Below are positions 32,741 to 40,434 of a stretch of DNA of 57,791 bases, one piece after another. The stretch's first letter is position 1. Each line of letters opens with the position of its first letter. The notes under the pieces are model-generated. The model was not told where the DNA came from and did not search any database. It saw only the letters and a list, made by a program, of their open reading frames with translations. The translations under genes were made by a program, and so were the position numbers. Origin of the DNA: Zestomicrobium sp964482405 (GTDB lineage: Archaea > Thermoproteota > Thermoprotei_A > Sulfolobales > NBVN01); the NCBI GenBank assembly GCA_964482405.1, contig CAYZXH010000004.1, forward strand, positions 1 to 57,791, read 5' to 3'.

Positions 32741-33073
32741 TTACTCCTCATATAACTCTACGGTGATCCTAGCTTTAACGTTTTTGTTTATGAACGGAGG
32801 CGGTTCCTCCCCTAAGTCAATAGCCATTGAAACCTCGTTACCAAGACTATCTCTAAACCTTATTTTAGCTACGTATGAGTATTTACTGCCTCCCTCGATA
32901 GCTTTCATAAGAGCGTCGTACATTCTCGAAATAGCTATTTGAAAAGATACTGGGTCGCTCAAATCTTGCGGGGTTAGTCTTACCTCAGCTAACCCCCTAG
33001 CTATGTTGAGTAGAACCCTCTCTACCTCGCCATAACCTTCAAAACTTAACGCGTACTTTACCTCATCACTCAA
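32741..33073 (-). CDS. Unknown 110-residue protein upstream of XPB
   Basis: I do not recognise this protein. It has a helical N-terminal half (GEVERVLLNIARGLAEVRLTPQ) and a beta-rich C-terminal half ending in NVKARITVELYEE. There are no Cys and no membrane segments. It is likely cotranscribed with the XPB gene 72 bases downstream. A hairpin-like CTAACG/CGTTAG lies about 60 bases upstream (33130-33150). Confidence 0.55.
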   Translation of the reverse strand: MSDEVKYALSFEGYGEVERVLLNIARGLAEVRLTPQDLSDPVSFQIAISRMYDALMKAIEGGSKYSYVAKIRFRDSLGNEVSMAIDLGEEPPPFINKNVKARITVELYEE

Positions 33074-33213
33074 TGTCCCGACCTAGTGAGTATACGCGTT
33101 GAAGATAATAAACTAAACACTAACGGTCCTTAGCTAACGTTTCTCTCGTTAGATAGGTGGGGCTTCTTCACTCGACTCATTAAATCTTGGTCTGTCCTCG
33201 AGCACTCCCTATT

Positions 33214-35319
33214 TCAAACAAGAAGTAATATTCGGTAAGTGATGAGCGAGATTAGCAAAGCTATGGAGATTAAGTATATGGTCACGCCGAGAGTGAATTT
33301 AAGACTCTTACTTTCTTGATATATGGCCGCCATGGTAGCCATGCAGGGGATGTAAAACATCATGAAGATTAATATAGACACTCCTTGAGCGAAGTCAAGA
33401 CCTAGAGACGTTAGGGCCTCTTCCTCGGCTAAGCCGGTTAATTGGGAGACGGAGGCTATTAAGCCTTCCTTAGCTATGAACCCGTAGATGAGCGCGTAGC
33501 CAATCACCCAAGAACTCTCGCTTCCCAAATTATACAGTGCTTCAAGAACTTTGCCCAGGTAAGAACCCACTATGGCACCGTATGAGGTTTCCGGTGACTC
33601 AACATATCCTGTAGGACCGTAAGACAGCAGAACCCAGCTAAGTATTGAGAGAACGAAGATTATTACACCGGCTTTATAGAGAAAGTGTTTAGTGTTATTC
33701 CAAGAACCCCACCAAACGACTTTAAGACTTGGTCTATGTATCATTGGTAGCTCCATGATTAATTCAGGCGGTTCCCTAACGTTACTTAAGAACCTTACTA
33801 ACTTGGCTGTCAGCAAGTAGAGGAAGATTGATGTAAAATAAAGCAACGTCATCGTGAAAGCCTGGAAAACCGCGTTACTGGAGAATAACACCTTAGTAAA
33901 GTAGAGTAAGACTATCAATCTTGCTTGACACAGTATGAATGGAGAGGAAACTATTATCTCACGTCTCTCAACTTCATCAACGGAGATCCTAGATTGAATG
34001 ACTGCCGGCACGTTACAGCCAAACCCTATGACTAGAGGGTAGAGAGCTCTCCCGGATAACCCGAAAAACTTGAGGGAGTTGTGTAAGGAAACAACCATCC
34101 TAGGACCTAAACCACTATCTTCGAGTATGGCGAGAGAAACTGAAACAAGAAACACTAGGGGCAGGAAACTCAGCACCGTACCGAGACCTCCTAAGATCCC
34201 GTCAGCCAGTAAGGAAGCTATTTCCTTACTTAAATTCCCTAATACTGCTCGAAGAACCTCACCGGCAAAGGTAAAGAATCTCTCAAGCAATCCGGAAAGA
34301 CTGTAAGACTCTAACGCGTTAGCCACAGCATCAAGACCTAAAAATCTGAGTAGGTATGTGAAAGGAAAACCCGTATTTATCGTGAACGCTAAGGCAAACA
34401 CCACGAATAGTGTTATGGCGGAGACTAGGGGTCCTGCTAGAGGGTGTAGGTAGACTTTATCAATTAACGTCGTGATGCGTGGTCTCGCAGCAACTCTAAC
34501 TATGGTCTCCTTGATTACTTGCGTAGCGTACTCGTATCTTCCAAGAATAGCTATTTCCTCAGGCATTCTCCCAGCAGCTTTCTTGAACTCCTCTCGGAGT
34601 CTTTCACTCTTCTCTATGATGCCTGGCTTATCCTTAACGAAATTAATTATGTCTTGATCGCCTTCCAAGAGTCTGAGAGCTACCCATCTCTTAGGTAATC
34701 TAATGAGTTTTTCGTCGCTAACGAGTTCCGTTAACTCATTCACGTAACTATCGAGAAGCCCGTAACTAACCTTGAGCGGATTACTTCTTACCTTACCTTC
34801 AGCTACCCTGATCAGGGTTGCTAGAATTTCCTTAACCCCCTCACCAGTAATCGATGAAATAGGAATTATAGGGAAGCCTAGCCTGGAGCTAAGCTTCCCC
34901 ACGTCTATGTGTATTCCCATCTTATGCGTTACGTCCCACTTAGTTAAAGCTACCACTAACTTGCTAGTCATCTCACCAATCTGTATAGGTAAGTAAATAG
35001 ATCTCTCAAGAATTAAGGAATCAGCTAAGACTAAGATAACGTCCCAGTTCCCCGATACCAAGAAATTCTTGGTTATCCTCTCCTCAGGGGATGTAGGGGA
35101 TAAGCCGTAAATACCTGGTAAATCCACTAAGCATAACGTCTTACCCTCGAAAGTAACTATACCGATTTTTTGCTCAACCGTGGTGCCAGGCCAATTAGCT
35201 ACACGAACCGGTTCTCCAGTAACGTGGGCAAAAAACGTTGACTTACCGACTGAGGGCTGTCCGACAACAGCTATAACGTAATCACACGATCCCTTCTCAA
35301 GCACTACCAAGCAATGCAC
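33214..35319 (-). CDS. feoB: FeoB ferrous iron transporter
   Basis: A 701-residue polytopic transporter for Fe(II) uptake. The N-terminal GTPase domain has G1 GQPSVGKS (residues about 20-27), switch I GTTVEQK, G3 DLPGIYGL and a G4 of TKWD (canonical NKxD, a tolerated variant). A GDI-like helical region follows, then about ten membrane segments in two Gate repeats; Cys residues in GFGCNVPAVI and PCMATMA lie in the expected Gate positions. GTG 35319 coincides with the predicted transcription start from TTTTTAAGCT (35341-35350), so the message appears leaderless. No FeoA gene is next to it. A 24-bp palindrome overlaps its promoter. Confidence 0.93.
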   Translation of the reverse strand: MHCLVVLEKGSCDYVIAVVGQPSVGKSTFFAHVTGEPVRVANWPGTTVEQKIGIVTFEGKTLCLVDLPGIYGLSPTSPEERITKNFLVSGNWDVILVLADSLILERSIYLPIQIGEMTSKLVVALTKWDVTHKMGIHIDVGKLSSRLGFPIIPISSITGEGVKEILATLIRVAEGKVRSNPLKVSYGLLDSYVNELTELVSDEKLIRLPKRWVALRLLEGDQDIINFVKDKPGIIEKSERLREEFKKAAGRMPEEIAILGRYEYATQVIKETIVRVAARPRITTLIDKVYLHPLAGPLVSAITLFVVFALAFTINTGFPFTYLLRFLGLDAVANALESYSLSGLLERFFTFAGEVLRAVLGNLSKEIASLLADGILGGLGTVLSFLPLVFLVSVSLAILEDSGLGPRMVVSLHNSLKFFGLSGRALYPLVIGFGCNVPAVIQSRISVDEVERREIIVSSPFILCQARLIVLLYFTKVLFSSNAVFQAFTMTLLYFTSIFLYLLTAKLVRFLSNVREPPELIMELPMIHRPSLKVVWWGSWNNTKHFLYKAGVIIFVLSILSWVLLSYGPTGYVESPETSYGAIVGSYLGKVLEALYNLGSESSWVIGYALIYGFIAKEGLIASVSQLTGLAEEEALTSLGLDFAQGVSILIFMMFYIPCMATMAAIYQESKSLKFTLGVTIYLISIALLISLITYRILLLV

Positions 35320-35346
35320 CTGGAAGAAATGCTTTATTGGAGCTTA

Positions 35347-35370
35347 AAAATTTAGACTAGTCTAAATTTT
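35347..35370. promoter_or_regulatory. 24-bp perfect palindrome, candidate iron-regulator operator of feoB
   Basis: AAAATTTAGACT is followed directly by its reverse complement. The core TTTAGACTAGTCTAAA resembles DtxR/IdeR/MntR-family boxes. It overlaps the 5' side of the feoB TATA box on the minus strand, exactly where TBP/TFB would bind, which suggests iron-dependent repression. The plus-strand MFS gene starts 71 bases away and could share control. Confidence 0.65.
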
Positions 35371-35440
35371 ATTAGGTAAACACGCAACCGTGATTAATAA
35401 TTAAAATTCAATTCTTCAACTTAAGTAGGGAGCGTGTTAG

Positions 35441-36628
35441 ATGCTGACATCAAAGTCGAGTAGTACAGGGATGGATCCTAGGACGTGGAGACTGATGTAT
35501 TCCTTAGGAGCTATTCTAAACACCTTCACTTGGGGGCTTTACTTCTCCTTCACCAGACGTTACATAGGTGTTGAGTTAAACGGCGGTCTTCAGGCAATCA
35601 TGTTCATTACAGGTCTTGAGTGGGGTCTTACGCTATTCGCGGCAATAGTTGGTAAGTTAGCTAGGTATTTGGGTGATAAGAACTTGGTATTGTTAGGTAT
35701 TACCGGGGCTATCCCGTTCTTACTAGCCTTGACAACGCGAGAACCTTTAACACTTTCCATAATCTTAAGTCTCTCCAGTCTTTCCTGGGCTCTTTCCTGG
35801 CCCTCAATACTTACAGCAGTTTTTAGTAGTTCTGGGACTAGTCCCGGCAGAGCCTATAGCTTTTTTACTTTAGGGACTGGTATTGGATATAGTGTTGGGT
35901 CTTCTATAATGGGGATCTTCTACAACCTAGTAGGGCCTGAAGGAGTCTTCATAATCCTAGCAACTACCTACTCGTTAACGTACTTGATATTCGTCATGTT
36001 CTTCCCTAAAGAGGTTGAGCATAGGATGAGCAGAGCGAGTAATCAAGACTGGGATTTTAGGATGTTCTTGCCGGTTTTGCTAGCTCTCTCACTTGCGGTG
36101 TTTTCTAGGGAGATACTCTACGCCGTAGCACCGACTAAGCTAAGTTTGGAACTTGAGGGTGTTTTAGATACTTCTTCTAAGTGGTTAGAGTACGTGTTAT
36201 TCGGGGTTGTCTACGGTGGATTCACAGCGCTCTTATCTATCCCTGCAAGAGTTTTTGCGGGTAGGCTAACAGATAGGTATAATCCGCTGAGAGTCTTCTC
36301 CCTAACAACGCTAGCTTACATGCTTGTTTACTGGGGATTCGTTAAGTCTGGGGGTTTACTAACATTGCTTATCTGGCAAATACCTCTATATCCGTTCTTA
36401 GACACAGCGATTAACACGTACATAGCGAAGCAGACGTCAAGAGAGAACATGACCACAGGTTTTGGAATTACTATATTCTTTAACGCTCTAGGCGGGTTAA
36501 TGCTACTACCCCTGCTAGCAAATCCAAGCCTAAACGCGGATTTCTTAGGATACGTGGTGACTGTAGCTACGGCACTCTCCACCCTCTTAATCTCGCTAAG
36601 TTATGGGAGAGCAAGTAAGTACGTGTGA
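35441..36628 (+). CDS. Major facilitator superfamily transporter
   Basis: A 395-residue protein with twelve predicted membrane segments in two halves. The N-terminal half has the loop 2-3 motif GKLARYLGDKN and the second half VFAGRLTDRYNPL, both of the MFS G-x-x-D-R type. The substrate cannot be told. It is divergent from feoB with a shared regulatory region that includes the 24-bp palindrome, so a metal or siderophore link is possible. ATG 35441 follows AGGGAGC about 6 bases upstream. An AT-rich element AATTAAAA at 35398-35405 may serve as TATA. Confidence 0.75.
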   Translation: MLTSKSSSTGMDPRTWRLMYSLGAILNTFTWGLYFSFTRRYIGVELNGGLQAIMFITGLEWGLTLFAAIVGKLARYLGDKNLVLLGITGAIPFLLALTTREPLTLSIILSLSSLSWALSWPSILTAVFSSSGTSPGRAYSFFTLGTGIGYSVGSSIMGIFYNLVGPEGVFIILATTYSLTYLIFVMFFPKEVEHRMSRASNQDWDFRMFLPVLLALSLAVFSREILYAVAPTKLSLELEGVLDTSSKWLEYVLFGVVYGGFTALLSIPARVFAGRLTDRYNPLRVFSLTTLAYMLVYWGFVKSGGLLTLLIWQIPLYPFLDTAINTYIAKQTSRENMTTGFGITIFFNALGGLMLLPLLANPSLNADFLGYVVTVATALSTLLISLSYGRASKYV

Positions 36629-36675
36629 ATTCATGGTTAACTACTTTAGTTGATGGATGGACTCAGGCACCTCCC

Positions 36676-37671
36676 TTAGGTAGAGAGGACCTCTAACAAC
36701 TTCTTAACAAAGAAATTCATCTCTTCAGGCTTACCAATGGTGACTCTAAGGTAATTTCCGAATTCCTTAAGCCTCTCCAAATTCTCTAAACACAGGGTGA
36801 GGATCTCGTTCTTCTTAAGGAGTTCCCAATACCTCTTACAAGGCTTGCCCAGGTTAACGAATAGGAAATTGGTTTTACTATCTATGACTCTTAAGCCAGC
36901 ATCAGCAAGTTTCTCCCTAGTCTCTTCCCTAGTCTCAACTATTTTATTAACAATGTCTCTCATGTAGTTAGGGTCTTTAAGCGCTCCTAACACAGCCGCT
37001 TGAGTAGTTATGGGCACCTCATAACCTATCCTAAGCTCGTTAAGGCACTTCCTCATTTTCTCGCTCGTGATGATGTACCCAAATCTGGCTCCAGCTAAGC
37101 TAAACGCTTTAGAAACGGTCCTGATAATCGCTAAATTATCTAGCTCCATAACCAAATCTTTGAAAGTCAATCCTGAGAATTCGTAGTAAGCTTCATCTAG
37201 GAAGACCGCCTTCGCTTTCCTAGCAACCTTCCTCAGGATCTCAGGGTCTTCTAAGAGGATATTACTCGTGGGGTTGTTGGGGTTTATTAGATAGATCACG
37301 CGACCCTCAGATAATTCCAGGAGCTTGTTAGTATCTAAAGTGAAGTCATCTTTGCTTAATTCCACGTAAAAGTGTTGGACACGGTAATTATCTAGTAATT
37401 GGTACATCACGTGAAAAGTCGGGTGTGTTAGCACGAGTGTGGAATCGGTGATCTTAACGTAAGTTAACATAAGCGTTAGTAAAGACGATGAGCTAGCAAA
37501 CACGTCGATAAATTTCTTATCAATTCCCACATAATCACTTAACTCATTAAGTAATTCTTCGTATAATTCCTCGATGTGGTATAAGTTTAGGAAGTTGCTA
37601 TACCTACTCACATACTCAAGCGACGTTCTTGACGGCGGGTAAGGTGATTCATTCATGTGGAGTCTCAACAT
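36676..37671 (-). CDS. HisC-like class I/II aminotransferase
   Basis: A PLP enzyme of the histidinol-phosphate aminotransferase branch, 331 residues. Visible are the N-terminal LHMNESPYPPS, the YLINPNNPTSNIL loop with its NPNNP, the PLP-contacting FLDEAYYEFSG, and the Schiff-base lysine in RTVSKAFSLAGARFGY, then the C-terminal NYLRVTIGKPEE with its substrate Arg. It stands alone, without other histidine genes, so a general aromatic or phosphoserine-type role is also possible. ATG 37671 has GAGGTGATG upstream; GTG 37680 and ATG 37677 are alternatives. Confidence 0.8.
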   Translation of the reverse strand: MLRLHMNESPYPPSRTSLEYVSRYSNFLNLYHIEELYEELLNELSDYVGIDKKFIDVFASSSSLLTLMLTYVKITDSTLVLTHPTFHVMYQLLDNYRVQHFYVELSKDDFTLDTNKLLELSEGRVIYLINPNNPTSNILLEDPEILRKVARKAKAVFLDEAYYEFSGLTFKDLVMELDNLAIIRTVSKAFSLAGARFGYIITSEKMRKCLNELRIGYEVPITTQAAVLGALKDPNYMRDIVNKIVETREETREKLADAGLRVIDSKTNFLFVNLGKPCKRYWELLKKNEILTLCLENLERLKEFGNYLRVTIGKPEEMNFFVKKLLEVLST

Positions 37672-37773
37672 CCTCATCACCTCTAGTACGATTACGGTAA
37701 CTCATTATTAATCTAAATCCTTTAAATAACGTGAAAACTTATTTTGCTTTCTTTATAGTTTTGTAGGGCTAGA

Positions 37774-38793
37774 TTGAGTAATTTGCTGCTCTTTGCAGGT
37801 CTTGCTACCGCGGCGTGTCTCGCCTGGTCTATAGGAGCTAACGATATGGCTAACTCCACTAGCGTGATAGTTGGTTCAGGGACGCTTAAGTTTAGGCAAG
37901 CATTCATCTTATTCCTAGTTTTTCAATTATTAGGTGCTCTACTACAAGGCTACATGGTTATGAAGACCCTCGGTAAAGGTGTGGTGCATAATATTGAGAT
38001 TGTAGGAGCGATTACTGCATCAATCTCGGCTTTCTCGTGGATAATTATAGCGACCTTGGTAGGTGCCCCAATATCGACCACACACAGCATTACAGGGGCT
38101 GTGGTAGGGGTTGGCTTAAGCTACATGTTTTTCGGATCTCAAGAAACATTCATAAATTACCAGAGGATTAGAGACATAATAATTAGCTGGATGGTCTCGC
38201 CAGTAACATCCATGATCTTGGCAGCACCCTTATATAGAATTCTAAGGAGGTTGAGGGCAAGTGATAGTAGTAAAACCTTTAAGTTCTTGCTACTCGCTTT
38301 CGCAGCTTTCGCAGCTTATTCGTTTGGGGCTAACGACGTTGCTAACGCTACGGGGGTTTACGTGACGGTTACGTCAAGTACTTTCGGCATACCTGACGAA
38401 GATGGTATGAGGCTTTTAGCTCTCTTCGCGTCCATATTCATAGCTTTAGGAGGTATTACACTCGGCTACAGAGTCGTCACTACGTTAGCATATAAGATAA
38501 CTAGGCTAGATCTTAGAATGGCTCTAGCCGCAGGCTTCGCCAACGCTTTCACTGTCTGGTTCTTCACTACAGTACCGTATTTACTCTTCGGTTACGGCTT
38601 ACCTATATCAACTACTTACGTAGCCGCAGGCTCTATAATAGGTGTTGGAATAGCTAGGAGTGGGTGGAGGGGGATCAACTTAAAGACCGTGATATTCGTG
38701 ATAACTTCATGGCTTCTCACACTACCTGTGACCACGGGATTAAGTATCACTATTTATTACGTATTAACCTATATTGTTGGGGTGAGGGCGTGA
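37774..38793 (+). CDS. PiT-family phosphate transporter
   Basis: A 339-residue inorganic phosphate transporter with two inverted repeats, each holding the signature: SIGANDMANSTSV near residue 17-30 and SFGANDVANATGV near residue 185-197. About ten membrane segments are visible, with PISTTHSITGA and PISTTYVAAGS as the paired half-helix loops. TTG 37774 is the likely start; a TATA-like TTTAAATAA (about 37721-37730) precedes it. The stop overlaps the following DUF47 gene by four bases, a common pairing in which DUF47 modulates PiT activity. Confidence 0.92.
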   Translation: MSNLLLFAGLATAACLAWSIGANDMANSTSVIVGSGTLKFRQAFILFLVFQLLGALLQGYMVMKTLGKGVVHNIEIVGAITASISAFSWIIIATLVGAPISTTHSITGAVVGVGLSYMFFGSQETFINYQRIRDIIISWMVSPVTSMILAAPLYRILRRLRASDSSKTFKFLLLAFAAFAAYSFGANDVANATGVYVTVTSSTFGIPDEDGMRLLALFASIFIALGGITLGYRVVTTLAYKITRLDLRMALAAGFANAFTVWFFTTVPYLLFGYGLPISTTYVAAGSIIGVGIARSGWRGINLKTVIFVITSWLLTLPVTTGLSITIYYVLTYIVGVRA

Positions 38794-39452
38794 CCCTCTG
38801 GTCATGGATTTCAAGAAGGAGGCAATGGGACGTTATCAGGTTCTATATAGAGCACGTGGACAAGATAATCGAGGTAGTTGATCACGCTAAGAAAATGATA
38901 GAGCTCTTTCTAGTAAGAGATCTTGAAGGGATAAAGAAGGAGTGGTACGAGGTCTTCAGATATGAGAAGGAAGCTGATGAAGTAAAGAGGAGAATACTCT
39001 CAGAACTGTCTAGAGAGACCTTCCACCCGATTGATAGAGAAGAACTAATCAGACTAGTTTTGACATCGGATGATGTAGCGGCTTACGCGAAAGGCTGGGG
39101 TAGGAGACTCTCACTAATAGAACCAACCAACATACCGGAAAGTACGTTAATTAAACTACGTGAGATGGCTGAGAACGTTCACAAATCAACACTCTTAATG
39201 AAGAATGCGGCAGAGAAACTCTTGAGTAACCCTAAGGAAGTCCTCACTATCTCCGACGAGATTGAGAGACTTGAAGAAGAAACAGATGATATAAGGCATG
39301 AGGTATTCAAAGAGATCCTGAAATACTGTGAAGAATCAAAGATATCGCAGTGCTTGATGTTGAAGGAAGTAATGGATTCTATCGAAAACTCAGCTGATAA
39401 ATGCGAGGACGTAGCGGACACGCTTAGAAGCATAGCATTATTATCTATATAA
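38790..39452 (+). CDS. PhoU-like DUF47 (TIGR00153) protein, PiT partner
   Basis: A 220-residue all-helical protein of the DUF47/PhoU-like family, thought to adjust PiT transport. Two helical repeats carry acidic metal-binding residues: EYEKEADEVKRR-like YEKEADEVKRRIL (residues about 53-66) and ADKCEDVADTL near the end, which match the family's ExxxD patterns. GTG 38790 overlaps the PiT stop codon as GTGA, so the two are coupled; a longer open frame extends into PiT and is not credible. Confidence 0.88.
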   Translation: MTLWSWISRRRQWDVIRFYIEHVDKIIEVVDHAKKMIELFLVRDLEGIKKEWYEVFRYEKEADEVKRRILSELSRETFHPIDREELIRLVLTSDDVAAYAKGWGRRLSLIEPTNIPESTLIKLREMAENVHKSTLLMKNAAEKLLSNPKEVLTISDEIERLEEETDDIRHEVFKEILKYCEESKISQCLMLKEVMDSIENSADKCEDVADTLRSIALLSI

Positions 39453-39548
39453 CCATTAATGACCTACTCCAGCCCGTAATCAACGCTTTCGTATTAAAGT
39501 AGCAAGAATCTTCTACTAAGCTTAAATACGTGTTAACGTACTTATTGT

Positions 39549-39890
39549 GTGAGAACATTGAAACACGTTCCGAAAGAAAGAGTAGAACCTCAAGAACCCG
39601 TAAAAGGAGTGAAAAGATGGGTTCTAGCATACGGGGATAAAGTGATGTTAGTTTACTTCGAGATAGATGAGGGCGCCAGATTCCCCATGCACTCACACGT
39701 CCACGAGCAAGCAGGATATATAATAAAAGGTAGGATGATTTTCAAGACACCCGATAAGGAAGTCACGGTATCTGAGGGGGAATCATATGTCTTTGAATCT
39801 AACGAACCTCATGAAGTCTATAATCCAGGACCGGGTAAGACTATAATAATAGAGGTCTTCTCACCACCCAGAGAAGATTTCCTTAAGTGA
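39549..39890 (+). CDS. Small cupin-domain protein
   Basis: A 113-residue single cupin. Motif 1 is PMHSHVHEQAGYIIKG, giving three possible metal-binding His and a Glu, and motif 2 is YVFESNEPHEVYNPG with a fourth His. This suggests a metal-dependent barrel, perhaps a sugar or small-molecule binding protein; the substrate is unknown. GTG 39549 follows a TATA-like CTTAAATACG (about 39520-39530) and is likely leaderless. It is not clearly linked to the PiT/DUF47 pair. Confidence 0.8.
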   Translation: MRTLKHVPKERVEPQEPVKGVKRWVLAYGDKVMLVYFEIDEGARFPMHSHVHEQAGYIIKGRMIFKTPDKEVTVSEGESYVFESNEPHEVYNPGPGKTIIIEVFSPPREDFLK

Positions 39891-40024
39891 CCGTAGGGAA
39901 TAAATCAAGGTTTTTGATTGTTTTAGCATTAACTATGAGCATCCAACTCTGTTCTACATCTTTAAAGAGGTTCAAGAACTTGGATTTCTGATCTAGAGAA
40001 AGAGCAAAACCTTTACAACTGAAA

Positions 40025-40055
40025 CCCTCGCCCTTTAGGGCGGGGAGGAGGTCAG
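40025..40055 (+). mobile_element. Solo IS605/TnpB-type 3' end (omega-RNA-like), copy C
   Basis: CCCTCGCCCTTTAGGGCG followed by GGGAGGAGGTCAG. The inner CGCCCTTTAGGGCG can fold as a CGCCC/GGGCG hairpin with a TTTA loop. One frame reads NPRPLGRGGGQ then stops, as in the other copies; the codon two positions before NPRP is also a stop. It is the shortest copy in the window and lacks the upstream hairpins of copies B and D. No tnpB gene is attached. Confidence 0.6.
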
Positions 40056-40116
40056 TAACTGGAAATTAGTATCTGACCTTCTCCCTCACTATAAGAGAAC
40101 CCTCGCTTTTCATGAT

Positions 40117-40173
40117 AGGTGCTCCCAGTAATGTTTTCTTCTAATTAACCACCGCTAAGAACTGGGAGCACCT
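40117..40173 (-). terminator. 13-bp stem-loop covering the moaD-like stop codon
   Basis: The arm at 40161-40173 (last codons of the MoaD-like gene) is repeated as an exact reverse complement at 40117-40129 downstream of the stop, with a 31-base loop holding the last Gly-Gly codons and stop. In RNA this would form a 13-bp hairpin at the 3' end of the message, acting as a stabiliser or terminator. Confidence 0.5.
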
Positions 40174-40375
40174 TAACTTCATCTCTATCGCTTATTAAAG
40201 CCTCCTCTCCTGAAGGCTTTCCGTTAATTAGTATGATCTTCGACTTAAATTCATCGTATCTAGGTATTAACTTCTTAAGTAATTCGCCTACAGGCGTAGG
40301 TTCCTTCACCTCCACGTAAACCTCGTCAAGACCGACTAATTGAGCAAAAACTCCGTGGAATTTTAGCTTAGTCAT
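40145..40375 (-). CDS. MoaD/ThiS-like sulfur carrier protein
   Basis: A 76-residue ubiquitin-fold protein ending in LSGG, the di-Gly tail that is thiocarboxylated. Family features include the LKFHGVFAQLVG start, VKEPTPVGELLKKLIP and the VKVLPVLSGG end. Its place 59 bases downstream of an aldehyde:ferredoxin oxidoreductase suggests it supplies sulfur for tungstopterin, as moaD-like genes often do beside such enzymes. A role as a ubiquitin-like protein modifier cannot be excluded. ATG 40375 is used. Confidence 0.85.
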   Translation of the reverse strand: MTKLKFHGVFAQLVGLDEVYVEVKEPTPVGELLKKLIPRYDEFKSKIILINGKPSGEEALISDRDEVKVLPVLSGG

Positions 40376-40434
40376 TTCATGGTACCCAAGAAATACTCTT
40401 AACTAGAGTAAAAAGCTGTTTATGTTTTGTTTGT

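Noticed and set aside
38664..38789. Long upstream extension of the DUF47 frame into the PiT gene.
   Set aside because: The overlapped region is clearly PiT coding sequence, and GTG 38790 gives a family-like start with a four-base overlap.
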